Position numbers and translations under genes: made by a program. From the NCBI RefSeq assembly GCF_013055795.1, contig NZ_JABETO010000011.1, positions 86,119-150,118 of the forward strand: a stretch of 64,000 bases of DNA, written 5' to 3'. How positions within the stretch are numbered: position 1 is the stretch's first letter; the number at the start of each line of letters is the position of its first letter. Shown here in pieces: positions 45,656 through 56,875 of the stretch. The DNA is from Streptomyces sp. I05A-00742. Its GTDB lineage: Bacteria; Actinomycetota; Actinomycetes; Streptomycetales; Streptomycetaceae. The notes under the pieces were generated by a model. It was not told the DNA's origin. It was given only the letters and a program-made list of their open reading frames with translations, and searched no databases.

Positions 45656-47437
45656 TTGGCAACGCAGAGAACATCGAGGCGCGGAACGGTCGCCGGCGCG
45701 GCGCTGGTGGTCGCGGCCCTCGTCGGCGTCACCGCCTGCGGCGGCGGAGGCAGCAGCAAGGACAACGGTGGCGGGGGCGGCGGCAAGGGCCCCGGCTTCA
45801 ACGCGGGCGTCGAGAAGGTCGCCTCCCCGTCCGACAAGAAGGGCGGTGAGCTCAAGTTCATCGCCACCCAGGAATCCGACTCCTGGGACCCGCAGCGCAT
45901 GTACTACGGGTTCGCCTGGGACTTCGCCCGCTACTACACCCGTACGCTCGTCACCTCGAAACCCGCGCCGGGCCACGAGAGCGCCGAGCTGGTGCCGGAC
46001 ATGGCGACCGACCTGGGGAAGATCTCGGACGACAAGAAGACCTACACCTTCACCCTGAAGGACGGGATCACCTGGGAGGACGGCAGGCCGATCACCGCCC
46101 AGGACATCAAGTACGGCATCGAGCGCACCTGGGCCCAGGACAAGATCTCCGGCGGCCCGACCTGGCTGATGCAGGTCCTGGACCCGGAGAAGAAGTACAA
46201 GGGTCCCTACAAGGACGAGAGCAAGGACAAGCTGGGCCTGTCGGCGATCGAGACGCCGAACGAGAAGACCATCACCTTCAAGCTGGCCAAGCCCAACGGT
46301 GACTTCCTCCAGATGCTGGCGCTGCCCGCGGCGGCCCCGGTGCCCCGGGACAAGGACAACGCGGAGAAGTACAACCTCCGGCCGTACTCCAGCGGGCCGT
46401 ACAAGTTCGAGTCGTACAGCCCCAACAAGAGCATGGTCCTCGTCCGCAACGACAAGTGGAACAAGGACTCCGACAAGGTCCGCAAGGCCCTGCCGGACAA
46501 GATCTCGATCAAGTTCACCACCAACGCCGACGCGATGGACAGCGACCTGATCGCGGGCAACTACGACGTGGACCTCAACGCCACCGGCATGGGCTCGGCC
46601 GGCCGTCAGAAGGCGCTCCAGACCGCCAAGGGCAACCTGGACAACCCGCAGACCGGCTTCATCCGGTACGCGGCCTTCCCCAAGTCCGTCGCGCCGTTCG
46701 ACAACGAGCACTGCCGCAAGGCGGTCATCTACGGTGCCGACCACACCTCCCTCCAGACCGCCCGCGGCGGTCCCCAGGCGGGCGGTGACATCGGCGTCAA
46801 CATGCTGCCGCCGGCCGTCACCGGCCACGACGGGAGCTACGACCCGTACAACCTCAAGCAGGGCGCGGCCGACATCAACAAGGCCAAGGAGGAACTGAAG
46901 CTCTGCGGCAAGCCGGAGGGCTTCAAGACCACCATCGCGGTGCGGAACAACAAGCCGCAGGAGATCGCGACGGCCGAGTCGCTCCAGGCGTCCCTGAAGA
47001 AGATCGGCATCGAGACGCAGATCGACCAGTACGACGGTGCGCAGTCGCAGAGCGTCGTCGGCGCCCCCAAGAACGTCAAGAACAAGAACTACGGCATCAT
47101 CGTCTTCGGCTGGGGCGCGGACTTCCCCAGTGGCCAGGGCTTCCTCCAGCCCATCGTGGACGGCCGGTTCATCCTCGACACCGCCAACCAGAACTACCCC
47201 GAGCTCAACGACCCCAAGGTCAACGAGCTGATGGACCAGGCCATCGCGGAGACCGACCCGCAGAAGGCGGGGAAGATCTACCAGGAGGCCAACAAGAAGG
47301 TCATGGAAGGCGCCTGGTACCTGCCCTTCACCTTCGAGAAGAACATCATCTGGCGCAGCTCCCGGCTGACCAACGTCTACACGACCGACGCGTTCAACGG
47401 CCGGTACGACTACGCGTCCCTGGGCGTCGTCAAGTGA
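45656..47437 (+). CDS. Peptide ABC transporter substrate-binding lipoprotein (SBP_bac_5)
   Basis: 593 residues. The start is a TTG at 45656, ten bases after GGAGG, and gives a perfect lipoprotein signal (VVAALVGVTACGGGG, Cys near residue 28). The DppA/OppA core begins at GELKFIATQESDSWDPQRMYY, with YTFTLKDGITWEDGRPITAQD as the family pattern and PYSSGPYKFESY later. The protein binds the substrate at the cell surface and delivers it to the two permeases. Confidence 0.94.
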   Translation: MATQRTSRRGTVAGAALVVAALVGVTACGGGGSSKDNGGGGGGKGPGFNAGVEKVASPSDKKGGELKFIATQESDSWDPQRMYYGFAWDFARYYTRTLVTSKPAPGHESAELVPDMATDLGKISDDKKTYTFTLKDGITWEDGRPITAQDIKYGIERTWAQDKISGGPTWLMQVLDPEKKYKGPYKDESKDKLGLSAIETPNEKTITFKLAKPNGDFLQMLALPAAAPVPRDKDNAEKYNLRPYSSGPYKFESYSPNKSMVLVRNDKWNKDSDKVRKALPDKISIKFTTNADAMDSDLIAGNYDVDLNATGMGSAGRQKALQTAKGNLDNPQTGFIRYAAFPKSVAPFDNEHCRKAVIYGADHTSLQTARGGPQAGGDIGVNMLPPAVTGHDGSYDPYNLKQGAADINKAKEELKLCGKPEGFKTTIAVRNNKPQEIATAESLQASLKKIGIETQIDQYDGAQSQSVVGAPKNVKNKNYGIIVFGWGADFPSGQGFLQPIVDGRFILDTANQNYPELNDPKVNELMDQAIAETDPQKAGKIYQEANKKVMEGAWYLPFTFEKNIIWRSSRLTNVYTTDAFNGRYDYASLGVVK

Positions 47438-47570
47438 CCGCCCGAGGGCCACAGATGATCGTCCGACCGCTCCTCCGGCACTCCCGCCGCTAGGCCCGAA
47501 GGGCAGGTGAGGGCCGAGCGCGGCGGCCCGGTGGGTACTCCACCACCGGGCCGCCGCCGGGCCGACCGCA

Positions 47571-48565
<995 letters not shown>

Positions 48566-48569
<4 letters not shown>

Positions 48570-49671
48570 CCACCACCCCCGAGCCGGCCACCGAGGCCAC
48601 CGCGCCCGCGGAACGGCCGGCGGACGGCCGCGCCTACCTGGACGTCCGCGACCTGCGGATCCACTTCCCGACCGACGACGGCGTGGTCAAGTCCGTCGAC
48701 GGGCTCTCCTTCGAACTGGAGAAGGGCCGTACGCTCGGCATCGTGGGCGAGTCGGGATCCGGCAAGTCGGTCAGCTCGCTCGGGATCATGGGCCTGCACA
48801 CGGTCGGCCAGTACGGCCGCCGCAAGGCCCGGATCTCCGGGGAGATCTGGCTGGACGGCAAGGAGCTGCTCTCCGCCGACCCCGAGGAGGTGCGGCGGCT
48901 GCGCGGCCGGGAGATGGCGATGATCTTCCAGGATCCGCTGTCGGCCATGCACCCCTACTTCACCATCGGCGCCCAAATCGCCGAGGCGTACCGGATCCAC
49001 CACTCCGTCGACAAGAAGACCGCCCGCAAACGGGCCGTGGAACTGCTCGACCGGGTCGGCATCCCCCAGCCCGACCAGCGGGTGGACGACTACCCGCACC
49101 AGTTCTCCGGCGGTATGCGGCAGCGCGCCATGATCGCCATGGCGCTGGTCAACAACCCCGCGCTGCTCATCGCGGACGAGCCGACGACCGCCCTGGACGT
49201 CACCGTCCAGGCGCAGATCCTCGACCTCATCCGCGACCTCCAGAAGGAGTTCGGCTCGGCGGTCGTCATCATCACCCACGACCTGGGCGTGGTCGCCGAA
49301 CTGGCCGACGACATCCTCGTCATGTACGGCGGGCGCTGCGTCGAACGCGGCCCGGCCGAGCAGGTCTTCTACGAGCCCCAGCACCCGTACACCTGGGGCC
49401 TGCTCGGCTCCATGCCGCGCATCGACCGCGAGCAGACGGAACGGCTGATCCCGGTCAAGGGCTCCCCGCCCAGCCTGATCAACGTGCCGCCCGGCTGTGC
49501 CTTCAGCCCCCGCTGCCCGTACGCCGACGTCCCGGAGGAGGGGGTCACCCGCACCGTGCGGCCCGAACTCCTCCCGGTGACCGGTGAGAAGAGCCGGGGC
49601 CACGTCGCCGCCTGCCATATGGCGCAGGAGGAGCGGACGCGGATCTGGACCGAAGAGATTGCGCCCAAGCT

Positions 49672-49675
<4 letters not shown>
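48566..49675 (+). CDS. Peptide ABC transporter ATPase (DppD/OppD type)
   Basis: 369 residues from ATG 48566, fixed by the ATGA overlap; a longer frame upstream is only a shadow of dppB. Walker A GESGSGKS, signature FSGGMRQR, Walker [13 protein letters not shown], His-switch HD. The C-terminal oligo_HPY tail ([22 protein letters not shown]) carries Cys ligands for an iron-sulfur or metal site. Overlaps the next ATPase by GTGA. Confidence 0.95.
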
Positions 49676-50808
<1,133 letters not shown>

Positions 50809-50918
50809 CGGCCGGGACGTCCCGGCCCGCCCCCGACCGGGCGGCGCCGGGACGTCCCCGTGGAAACGTCCACAGGGCAGGACATGGGCGACACCGCGCC
50901 GACCGGTAAGAATGTCGC

Positions 50919-51614
50919 GTGCTCACCGATCTGTTCACCCCCTCCGTCCAGCACTGGCTGGACATCGCGGGGATCTTCGTCTTCGCGATCTCCGGCGCGC
51001 TGCTCGCCGTCCGCAAGAACTTCGACGTCTTCGGCATGGCCGTGCTGGCGGAGGTCACGGCCCTGGGAGGGGGGCTCTTCCGGGACCTGGTCATCGGTGC
51101 CGTACCGCCCGCGGCCTTCAGCGACCTCGGCTACTTCGTCACCCCGCTGATCGCCACACTGATCGTCTTCTTCCTCCACCCCGAGGTGGAACGGATCACC
51201 GCCGCGGTGGGCGTCTTCGACGCGGCGGGGCTGGGCCTCTTCTGCGTCACCGGAACCGTCAAGGCGTACGCGTCCGGGCTCGGTCTCACCCAGTCCGCCA
51301 CCCTGGGGCTGGCCACCGCGGTGGGCGGGGGAGTGCTGCGCGACGTGCTCGCCCACGAGGTCCCGTCGCTGTTGCGCTGGGACCGGGACCTGTACGCCGT
51401 CCCGGCCATGGCGGGCGCCGCGACGGCCGCGCTGATGCTGCGGTACGGCGTCCTGCACGGGCCCACCAACGCCATCCCGGTGGTCGTCGGCTGCGGGCTG
51501 CGGCTGCTGGCGATGCGCTTCCACTGGCGCGCCCCGCGCGCCTGGCACCGGCGCAGCGCGGCGGCGGAGGAGGTACTGCCAGGGGTAACACCCCGGAAAG
51601 CTACCCGTCGGTAA
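50919..51614 (+). CDS. TRIC-type trimeric cation channel family protein (UPF0126)
   Basis: 231 residues, mostly hydrophobic, with seven helices expected. Two internal pseudo-repeats each contain the family motif GGGxxRD (GGGLFRD and GGGVLRD). Start GTG 50919. Family members form cation channels in bacteria; a glycine-uptake role has been proposed for some relatives, which would fit the local glycine genes only loosely. Confidence 0.9.
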   Translation: MLTDLFTPSVQHWLDIAGIFVFAISGALLAVRKNFDVFGMAVLAEVTALGGGLFRDLVIGAVPPAAFSDLGYFVTPLIATLIVFFLHPEVERITAAVGVFDAAGLGLFCVTGTVKAYASGLGLTQSATLGLATAVGGGVLRDVLAHEVPSLLRWDRDLYAVPAMAGAATAALMLRYGVLHGPTNAIPVVVGCGLRLLAMRFHWRAPRAWHRRSAAAEEVLPGVTPRKATRR

Positions 51615-51636
51615 CGTGCCGGTGTACGGTGCCCGC

Positions 51637-52512
51637 ATGGCACTGGCAAGCATCGGCAACAGCGAGTTCGACCGGGACACCGCGATCACGTCGCGTACCC
51701 CGGAAGCCACGGGGGACCAGGGACACCAGGGCTCCGCCGTGCACGACGCCCACATCCACGAGGGCTGGACCCTCCTCGGCGCGGCCAACGGCGGCTACCT
51801 CCTCGCCATCACCGCGCGCGCCCTCGCCGACACCCTCCCGCACTCCGACCCGTTCACCGTCACCGCGCACTACCTGAGCGTCACCCGGCCCGGCCCCGCC
51901 GTGATCCGCAGCAGCACGGTCCACCGGCGCCGGTCGCTCTCCACCGGCCAGGCGAGCCTGTTCCAGACCGCCGAGGACGGCACCGAGGTCGAGCGCCTGC
52001 GCGTCCTCGCGACCTACGGGGACCTGGACGCGCTCTCCGACGACGTGCGCACCACGGCCAAGCCCCCGGGCATACCGCCGCGCGAGCACTGCTTCGCCGC
52101 CGGCGACGGCGAGGGCTTCGGCGCCGCCGAGATCGTCGCCCGCCTCGATATGCGCCTCGACCCCGCCACCGCGGGCTGGGTGACCGGCGGCCCGGCCGGC
52201 CGGGGCGAGATGCGCGGCTGGTTCGACTTCGCCGACGGCCGCGACCCGGACCCGTTCTCCCTCCTCCTGGCCGCGGACGCGCTCCCGCCCACCACCTTCG
52301 ACCTGGGGATGGTCGGCTGGGTGCCGACCGTGGAACTCACCGTCCACGTCCGGCGCCGCCCCGCCCCCGGCCCGCTGCGGGTCGCCGTCGTCACCCGCAA
52401 CCTGGCCGGCGGCTTCCTGGAGGAGGACGCGGAGATCTGGGACAGCGAGGACCGGCTGGTCGCCCAGTCCCGCCAGCTGGCCCGGCTGTTGAACGGCCCG
52501 TCCGGCGCTTGA
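51637..52512 (+). CDS. Acyl-CoA thioesterase-like protein (hotdog fold)
   Basis: 291 residues from ATG 51637. DAHIHEGWTLLGAANGGYLLA and FTVTAHYLSVTRPGPAVI match the TesB-like double-hotdog thioesterases of actinomycetes; GWVPTVELTVHVRRRPAPG belongs to the second hotdog. The substrate is unknown. The last six codons lie in a palindromic intergenic repeat, so its C-terminus may have been remodelled. Confidence 0.85.
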   Translation: MALASIGNSEFDRDTAITSRTPEATGDQGHQGSAVHDAHIHEGWTLLGAANGGYLLAITARALADTLPHSDPFTVTAHYLSVTRPGPAVIRSSTVHRRRSLSTGQASLFQTAEDGTEVERLRVLATYGDLDALSDDVRTTAKPPGIPPREHCFAAGDGEGFGAAEIVARLDMRLDPATAGWVTGGPAGRGEMRGWFDFADGRDPDPFSLLLAADALPPTTFDLGMVGWVPTVELTVHVRRRPAPGPLRVAVVTRNLAGGFLEEDAEIWDSEDRLVAQSRQLARLLNGPSGA

Positions 52513-52520
52513 GGACGGGC
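52496..52520. repeat. REP-like palindrome over the thioesterase stop codon
   Basis: GCCCGTCC and GGACGGGC arms, 8 bp perfect, around GGCGCTTGA. This GTCCGGCG-TTGAGGAC type of element is frequent in Streptomyces intergenic regions. Here it supplies the last codons and stop of the gene. Confidence 0.75.
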
Positions 52521-52653
52521 GCCGAAGGCGTGCTCGGGGGGGCCGGGGGTTCGGGGGCGATGCCCCCGAGAAACGGTGCAAGGGCGGGGGCGCGTCCCCC
52601 ACCACCGACAGCACACCACCGCCCCACCGGACACACCCCGGGGCCGGAGGCTG

Positions 52654-53247
52654 TCAGCCGGCCGTCGTCTCCACCGCCCTGCCGGTCCGCGCGGCCAGCC
52701 GGACGTGCGCGTCCGCGCCCTCGGGGGCCGGCCGGGCGGCGGCGAAGGCACCCGGCCGTCCCTCGGCGGGCAGCCGCTCGGCCGTGGCGAGGGCGTACTC
52801 GGACAGCTCGGGATCGAGGGCGGCCGGACGGCCGAGCGCCTCGTTGAGGTCCCAGGCGTGCACGACCAGCTCCATGACGATGAACCGCAGGGCGTTGTGG
52901 CCCGGCACCTTCCCCCACGGGGCGTCGAACGGCTCGGTCAGCCGGGCCTCGTCCCGCCACGCGTCGACGAGCTCCGTACAGGACTCCTCGACGGCGGCCG
53001 GCCAGGCGTCGTCCGCCACCCGGGGCGGACGGTCGTCCCCGCGCCGGACCTCGCCCTCGCCCGTGGCCTCGGCCAGGGCGCGGGCGACCCCGACGAGGTG
53101 CCCGAGCAGCCCCCGGACGTCGTACTCGCCGCAGGGCGTCGCCGCGTCCAGGCGGTCGGGCCGCACCTGTGCGGCGACGGCGTTCAGCTGGGCGACGGCG
53201 CGCCGTAACTGCGGGCGCGGGTCCTGGTCGTTCTGTATGTCCTGCAC
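52654..53247 (-). CDS. TIGR03086/maleylpyruvate-isomerase-N type (DinB-like) protein
   Basis: 197 residues, four-helix-bundle family. [20 protein letters not shown] carries the first metal His, and [20 protein letters not shown] carries the HxxD metal motif of the mycothiol-dependent enzymes. Actinobacteria-specific; function probably thiol transfer but unproven. Divergent from the cysteine desulfurase. Confidence 0.86.
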   Translation of the reverse strand: MQDIQNDQDPRPQLRRAVAQLNAVAAQVRPDRLDAATPCGEYDVRGLLGHLVGVARALAEATGEGEVRRGDDRPPRVADDAWPAAVEESCTELVDAWRDEARLTEPFDAPWGKVPGHNALRFIVMELVVHAWDLNEALGRPAALDPELSEYALATAERLPAEGRPGAFAAARPAPEGADAHVRLAARTGRAVETTAG

Positions 53248-53269
53248 GGGCGGCTCTCCTCAGTGACAG

Positions 53270-53308
53270 GTACGTGGATCCGGTACGTGGATCCGGTACG
53301 TGGATCCG
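53270..53308. repeat. Three perfect tandem copies of a 13-bp unit
   Basis: GTACGTGGATCCG repeated three times, in the 236-bp divergent region between the DinB-like and cysteine desulfurase genes, 23 bp from the first. Each unit has a GTAC palindrome and a GGATCC palindrome. Confidence 0.95.
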
Positions 53309-53483
53309 GACAGGCCGAGCCTGCCGCCACCGGCCGCCGCCCACCGACAGGTTTTCGGCCAATATGCGGACGTCCGTCCTCCCGGCGGGCGGGCCGACGG
53401 CGGAGAACGCGTCGCCCGCCGGCCGGACCGGGCCGAACCACCGGGTACGACACCGCCCGTCAGCTCGTAGAATCGTCCCCACC

Positions 53484-54653
53484 ATGGCCTACCTCGACCA
53501 CGCAGCCACCACTCCGATGCTCCCGGAGGCGGTGCGGGCGATGACCGACCAGCTCGCCGTCGCCGGAAACGCCTCGTCGCTGCACGCCGCGGGGCGCCGC
53601 GCGCGCCGCACCGTCGAGGAGGCCCGCGAATCCCTCGCCGCGGCGCTCGGCGCCCGGCCCAGCGAGGTCGTCCTCACCGCAGGCGGCACCGAGGCGGACA
53701 ACCTCGCCGTCAAGGGGCTGTACTGGGCCCGCCGCGCCGCCGACCCGGCGCGGACCCGCGTCCTCGCCAGCCCGGTCGAGCACCACGCCGTCCTCGACGC
53801 CGTCGACTGGCTGGCCGCCCACGAGGGCGCCACCGTCGAGTACCTGCCCGTCGACGCCCACGGCCGCGTGCACGCCGACGCCCTCCGCGAGGCCATAGCC
53901 CGCGACCCCGCCGACGTCGCGCTGATCACCGTCATGTGGGCCAACAACGAGATCGGCACCGTCATGCCGGTCCATGAACTCGCCGCCGTCGCCGCCGAGT
54001 TCGACATCCCGATGCACTCCGACGCGGTCCAGGCCTTCGGCCAGCTGGATGTGGACTTCGCCGCCTCCGGGCTCGCCGCGATGACCGTCAGCGGCCACAA
54101 GATCGGCGGCCCGTACGGCATCGGCGCGCTGCTCCTCGGCCGCAGCCAGACGCCCGTCCCGCTGCTGCACGGCGGCGGCCAGGAACGGCACGTCCGCTCC
54201 GGCACCCTGGACGTCCCCGCCATCGCCGCCTTCTCCGTCGCGGGCACGCTCGCCGCCGAGCGGCGGGAGGGGTTCGCGCGGGAGATCGGCGCCCTGCGCG
54301 ACCGGCTGGTCGCCGGCGTCCTGGAGGCCGTGCCCGACGCGGTCCTGGGCGGCGACCCGGACCCGGCGGGCCGCCTCCCCGCCAACGCGCACTTCTCCTT
54401 CCCCGGCTGCGAGGGCGACTCGCTCCTGCTGCTCCTGGACGCCCAGGGCATCGAGTGCTCCACCGGCTCCGCCTGCACCGCCGGCGTCGCCCAGCCCAGC
54501 CACGTCGTCCTCGCCACCGGCACCGACCCGGACCTGGCCCGGGGCACCCTCCGCTTCTCCCTCGGCCACACCTCGGCCGAGGCGGACGTACGGGCCGTGA
54601 CGGAGGCCATCGGGCCGGTCGTGGAACGGGCGAGGAGCGCGGGCCTGAGCTAG
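53484..54653 (+). CDS. Cysteine desulfurase (class V aminotransferase, IscS/NifS-like)
   Basis: PLP enzyme releasing sulfur from cysteine. 389 residues from ATG 53484. [14 protein letters not shown] at the start, [13 protein letters not shown] lysine in [12 protein letters not shown], and the catalytic Cys in [19 protein letters not shown]. It lies 73 bp upstream of mnmA on the same strand, so it presumably feeds sulfur to MnmA. Confidence 0.95.
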   Translation: MAYLDHAATTPMLPEAVRAMTDQLAVAGNASSLHAAGRRARRTVEEARESLAAALGARPSEVVLTAGGTEADNLAVKGLYWARRAADPARTRVLASPVEHHAVLDAVDWLAAHEGATVEYLPVDAHGRVHADALREAIARDPADVALITVMWANNEIGTVMPVHELAAVAAEFDIPMHSDAVQAFGQLDVDFAASGLAAMTVSGHKIGGPYGIGALLLGRSQTPVPLLHGGGQERHVRSGTLDVPAIAAFSVAGTLAAERREGFAREIGALRDRLVAGVLEAVPDAVLGGDPDPAGRLPANAHFSFPGCEGDSLLLLLDAQGIECSTGSACTAGVAQPSHVVLATGTDPDLARGTLRFSLGHTSAEADVRAVTEAIGPVVERARSAGLS

Positions 54654-54726
54654 GCCGGCCCGCGCCACGGCGCCCGCCGGAAAACGGGAAGGGCCGTGAC
54701 CGGGGCTCCCGTACCCTGGAGGGGCT

Positions 54727-55869
54727 ATGACTGACTTCCCAGGTGCACCCGACCCCCAGGCCCCCCGCAAGGGGCTCCGCGTGCTCGCCGCCATGTCCGG
54801 CGGCGTCGACTCCGCCGTGGCGGCGGCCCGCGCCGTCGAAGCGGGCCACGACGTGACCGGCGTGCACCTGGCCCTCTCCGCCAACCCCCAATCCTTCCGC
54901 ACCGGCGCCCGCGGCTGCTGCACCATCGAGGACTCCCGCGACGCCCGCCGGGCCGCCGACGTGATCGGCATCCCCTTCTACTGCTGGGACCTGGCCGAGC
55001 GCTTCCGCGAGGACGTCGTCGAGGACTTCGTCGCCGAGTACGAGGCCGGGCGCACCCCCAACCCGTGCCTGCGCTGCAACGAGAAGATCAAGTTCGCGGC
55101 GCTGCTGGACAAGGCGCTCGCCCTGGGCTTCGACGCGGTCTGCACCGGCCACTACGCCACGGTCGTCCTCAACGAGGACGGCACCCGTGAGCTGCACCGC
55201 GCCAGCGACATGGCCAAGGACCAGTCCTACGTCCTCGGCGTCCTCGACGAGCGGCAGCTCGCCCACGCGATGTTCCCGCTGGGCGACACCCTCACCACCA
55301 AGGACGAGATCCGCGCCGAGGCCGAGCGCCGCAGCCTGGCCGTCGCCAAGAAGCCCGACAGCCACGACATCTGCTTCATCGCCGACGGCGACACCCGCGG
55401 CTTCCTCTCCAAGCGCCTCGGCACCGCCGAGGGCGACATCGTCGACGAGTCCGGCACCAAGGTCGGCACCCACGACGGCGCCTACGGCTTCACCATCGGC
55501 CAGCGCAAGGGCCTCCGCATCGGCCACCCGGCCCCCGACGGCAAGCCCCGCTACGTCCTCGACATCTCCCCCGTGAACAACACCGTCACCGTCGGCCCCG
55601 TCGAGGCCCTGGACGTCGCTTCCCTGACCGCCATCAACCCCCGCTGGTGCGGCCTCGCCCCCCACGGCCCCGGCACCTACACCGCCCAGCTCCGCGCCCA
55701 CGGCGGCGAGACCACCGTCACCGCCGAACTGCTCGACGACACCCTCCACGTCACCTTCACCACCCCCGTCCGCGGCGTGGCCCCCGGCCAGGCGATCGTC
55801 CTCTACGACGGCACCCGCGTGGTCGGCTCGGCGACGATCGCGACGACGGCGCGGGCGGTCGCGGCCTGA
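54727..55869 (+). CDS. mnmA: tRNA-specific 2-thiouridylase MnmA
   Basis: Thiolates U34 of tRNA Lys, Glu and Gln. 380 residues, ATG with GGAGGGG upstream. PP-loop [10 protein letters not shown], first catalytic Cys in TPNPCLRCN, second in [17 protein letters not shown], then a beta-barrel C-terminal domain. It contains a CC pair ([13 protein letters not shown]), usual in actinobacteria. Confidence 0.97.
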   Translation: MTDFPGAPDPQAPRKGLRVLAAMSGGVDSAVAAARAVEAGHDVTGVHLALSANPQSFRTGARGCCTIEDSRDARRAADVIGIPFYCWDLAERFREDVVEDFVAEYEAGRTPNPCLRCNEKIKFAALLDKALALGFDAVCTGHYATVVLNEDGTRELHRASDMAKDQSYVLGVLDERQLAHAMFPLGDTLTTKDEIRAEAERRSLAVAKKPDSHDICFIADGDTRGFLSKRLGTAEGDIVDESGTKVGTHDGAYGFTIGQRKGLRIGHPAPDGKPRYVLDISPVNNTVTVGPVEALDVASLTAINPRWCGLAPHGPGTYTAQLRAHGGETTVTAELLDDTLHVTFTTPVRGVAPGQAIVLYDGTRVVGSATIATTARAVAA

Positions 55870-55927
55870 GGTGTGGGCCGAGCGGTGACCAATCGGGGAA
55901 TCCGCGCACGCCCAACCGATCACTTCG

Positions 55928-55979
55928 GACGGTGCCCCGCGGCGCCGGGCTGCCGAGCCCGGCGCCGCGGGGCACCGTC
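55928..55979. terminator. Very long perfect hairpin after mnmA
   Basis: 24-bp perfect inverted repeat (arms 55928-55951 and 55956-55979) with a GCCG tetraloop, 58 bp beyond the mnmA stop. Separates the housekeeping sulfur genes from the toxin locus and would terminate in both directions. Confidence 0.85.
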
Positions 55980-56127
55980 ATTCCCGTGAAATCCCAGCGG
56001 AAGGCGTCAACTCGCGGCAATATTGCTGTACATGACACCCACGGCAGGAAGTGCTGCCTCCGCCGAGGCGATCGACAAGGCTCACCCGTGTACCCGTACA
56101 CGGCCCGTTCAGGGCACTGAGCGGCCG

Positions 56128-56403
56128 ATGCCGGCATCCGCCCGCCTCTATTTCCGGCGCGCGGAACGCCCTGGATTTCTCACGGTCCAAGGGCCGTCGG
56201 GCCCCCTGGTTCCGATGTTCACCTCGCTGGAAGCCCTCGCCCGGTTCGCCGGGCCCTGTTCCTGGGCTTCCACCACCGCCGCGGACGCGCTCGACCTGCT
56301 TCCGGACGGGTGTCGCATCCTGGTCGACCCTCTGGGGCGCCGGCCGTTGCTCCTCGGCAGAAGCGCCACGGGTGGTGCGGAAGGCGGCGGCCGTGACGAG
56401 TAG
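56128..56403 (+). CDS. Short SseB-like protein at the head of the toxin operon
   Basis: About 91 residues from ATG 56128. RLYFRRAERPGFLTV, GPLVPMFTSLEALARFAG and DLLPDGCRILVDPLGRRPLLL match the SseB N-terminal domain in miniature. In actinomycetes such domains are common beside WXG100/T7SS-linked toxins. It overlaps the next gene by 11 bp. Confidence 0.75.
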   Translation: MPASARLYFRRAERPGFLTVQGPSGPLVPMFTSLEALARFAGPCSWASTTAADALDLLPDGCRILVDPLGRRPLLLGRSATGGAEGGGRDE

Positions 56404-56875
56404 GGACGCGGTGAGTGCTGTCACCCACGACGACTTCGACGAAGGACGCGACGGGTACGCGGTCGAGATCGCGTCGCTGAAGGGCATCGTCGCGCCACTG
56501 CTGGAATCCGTCGCCGCCGCCGAGCAACTGGGCAAGAGCGCGGAAGGCCTGTTGGGGCACCTCGCCGCCGAGACCGCGGAACTCAGGCAGTCGGGACAGC
56601 ACTTCTTCACGACGTGGGGTTTCGGCATGGAGCAACTGGCTGATTACGCGTCTCAGGTGGCCGACCGGCTCAACGAGGCGATCACGGCCTACGCTTTGGC
56701 CGACATTCTGCAGGTGAAGAATTTCACCCCCACACAGGACAACATCGAGAAGCTTCCCGTGGGTTCGGCAAGTACGTGGATGTGGCACCACGGCGGAGAC
56801 CAGAAGATGAGCAAGTCCGGTGGAACGGTCGCCAAATGGGTCGAGAAGGCGGAGGACTGGGGGTTTGACTGGTGA
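56393..56875 (+). CDS. WXG100-like helical protein (type VII secretion partner candidate)
   Basis: About 160 residues from GTG 56393 (GTG 56411 is an alternative). Helical throughout: IASLKGIVAPLLESVAAAEQ, LGHLAAETAELRQSG and a WGF/WxG-like turn (FTTWGFGMEQLADYASQ). A C-terminal tail contains SKSGGTVAKWVEKAED. Lacks a signal peptide. Its 3' end overlaps the RHS start (GTGA), so it is likely made together with the toxin and may escort it to the ESX machine. Confidence 0.7.
   Translation: MTSRDAVSAVTHDDFDEGRDGYAVEIASLKGIVAPLLESVAAAEQLGKSAEGLLGHLAAETAELRQSGQHFFTTWGFGMEQLADYASQVADRLNEAITAYALADILQVKNFTPTQDNIEKLPVGSASTWMWHHGGDQKMSKSGGTVAKWVEKAEDWGFDW

Noticed and set aside
53270-53308. Possible short CRISPR or attachment site
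   Set aside because: Three contiguous 13-bp units without spacers and without an adjacent tRNA or integrase.
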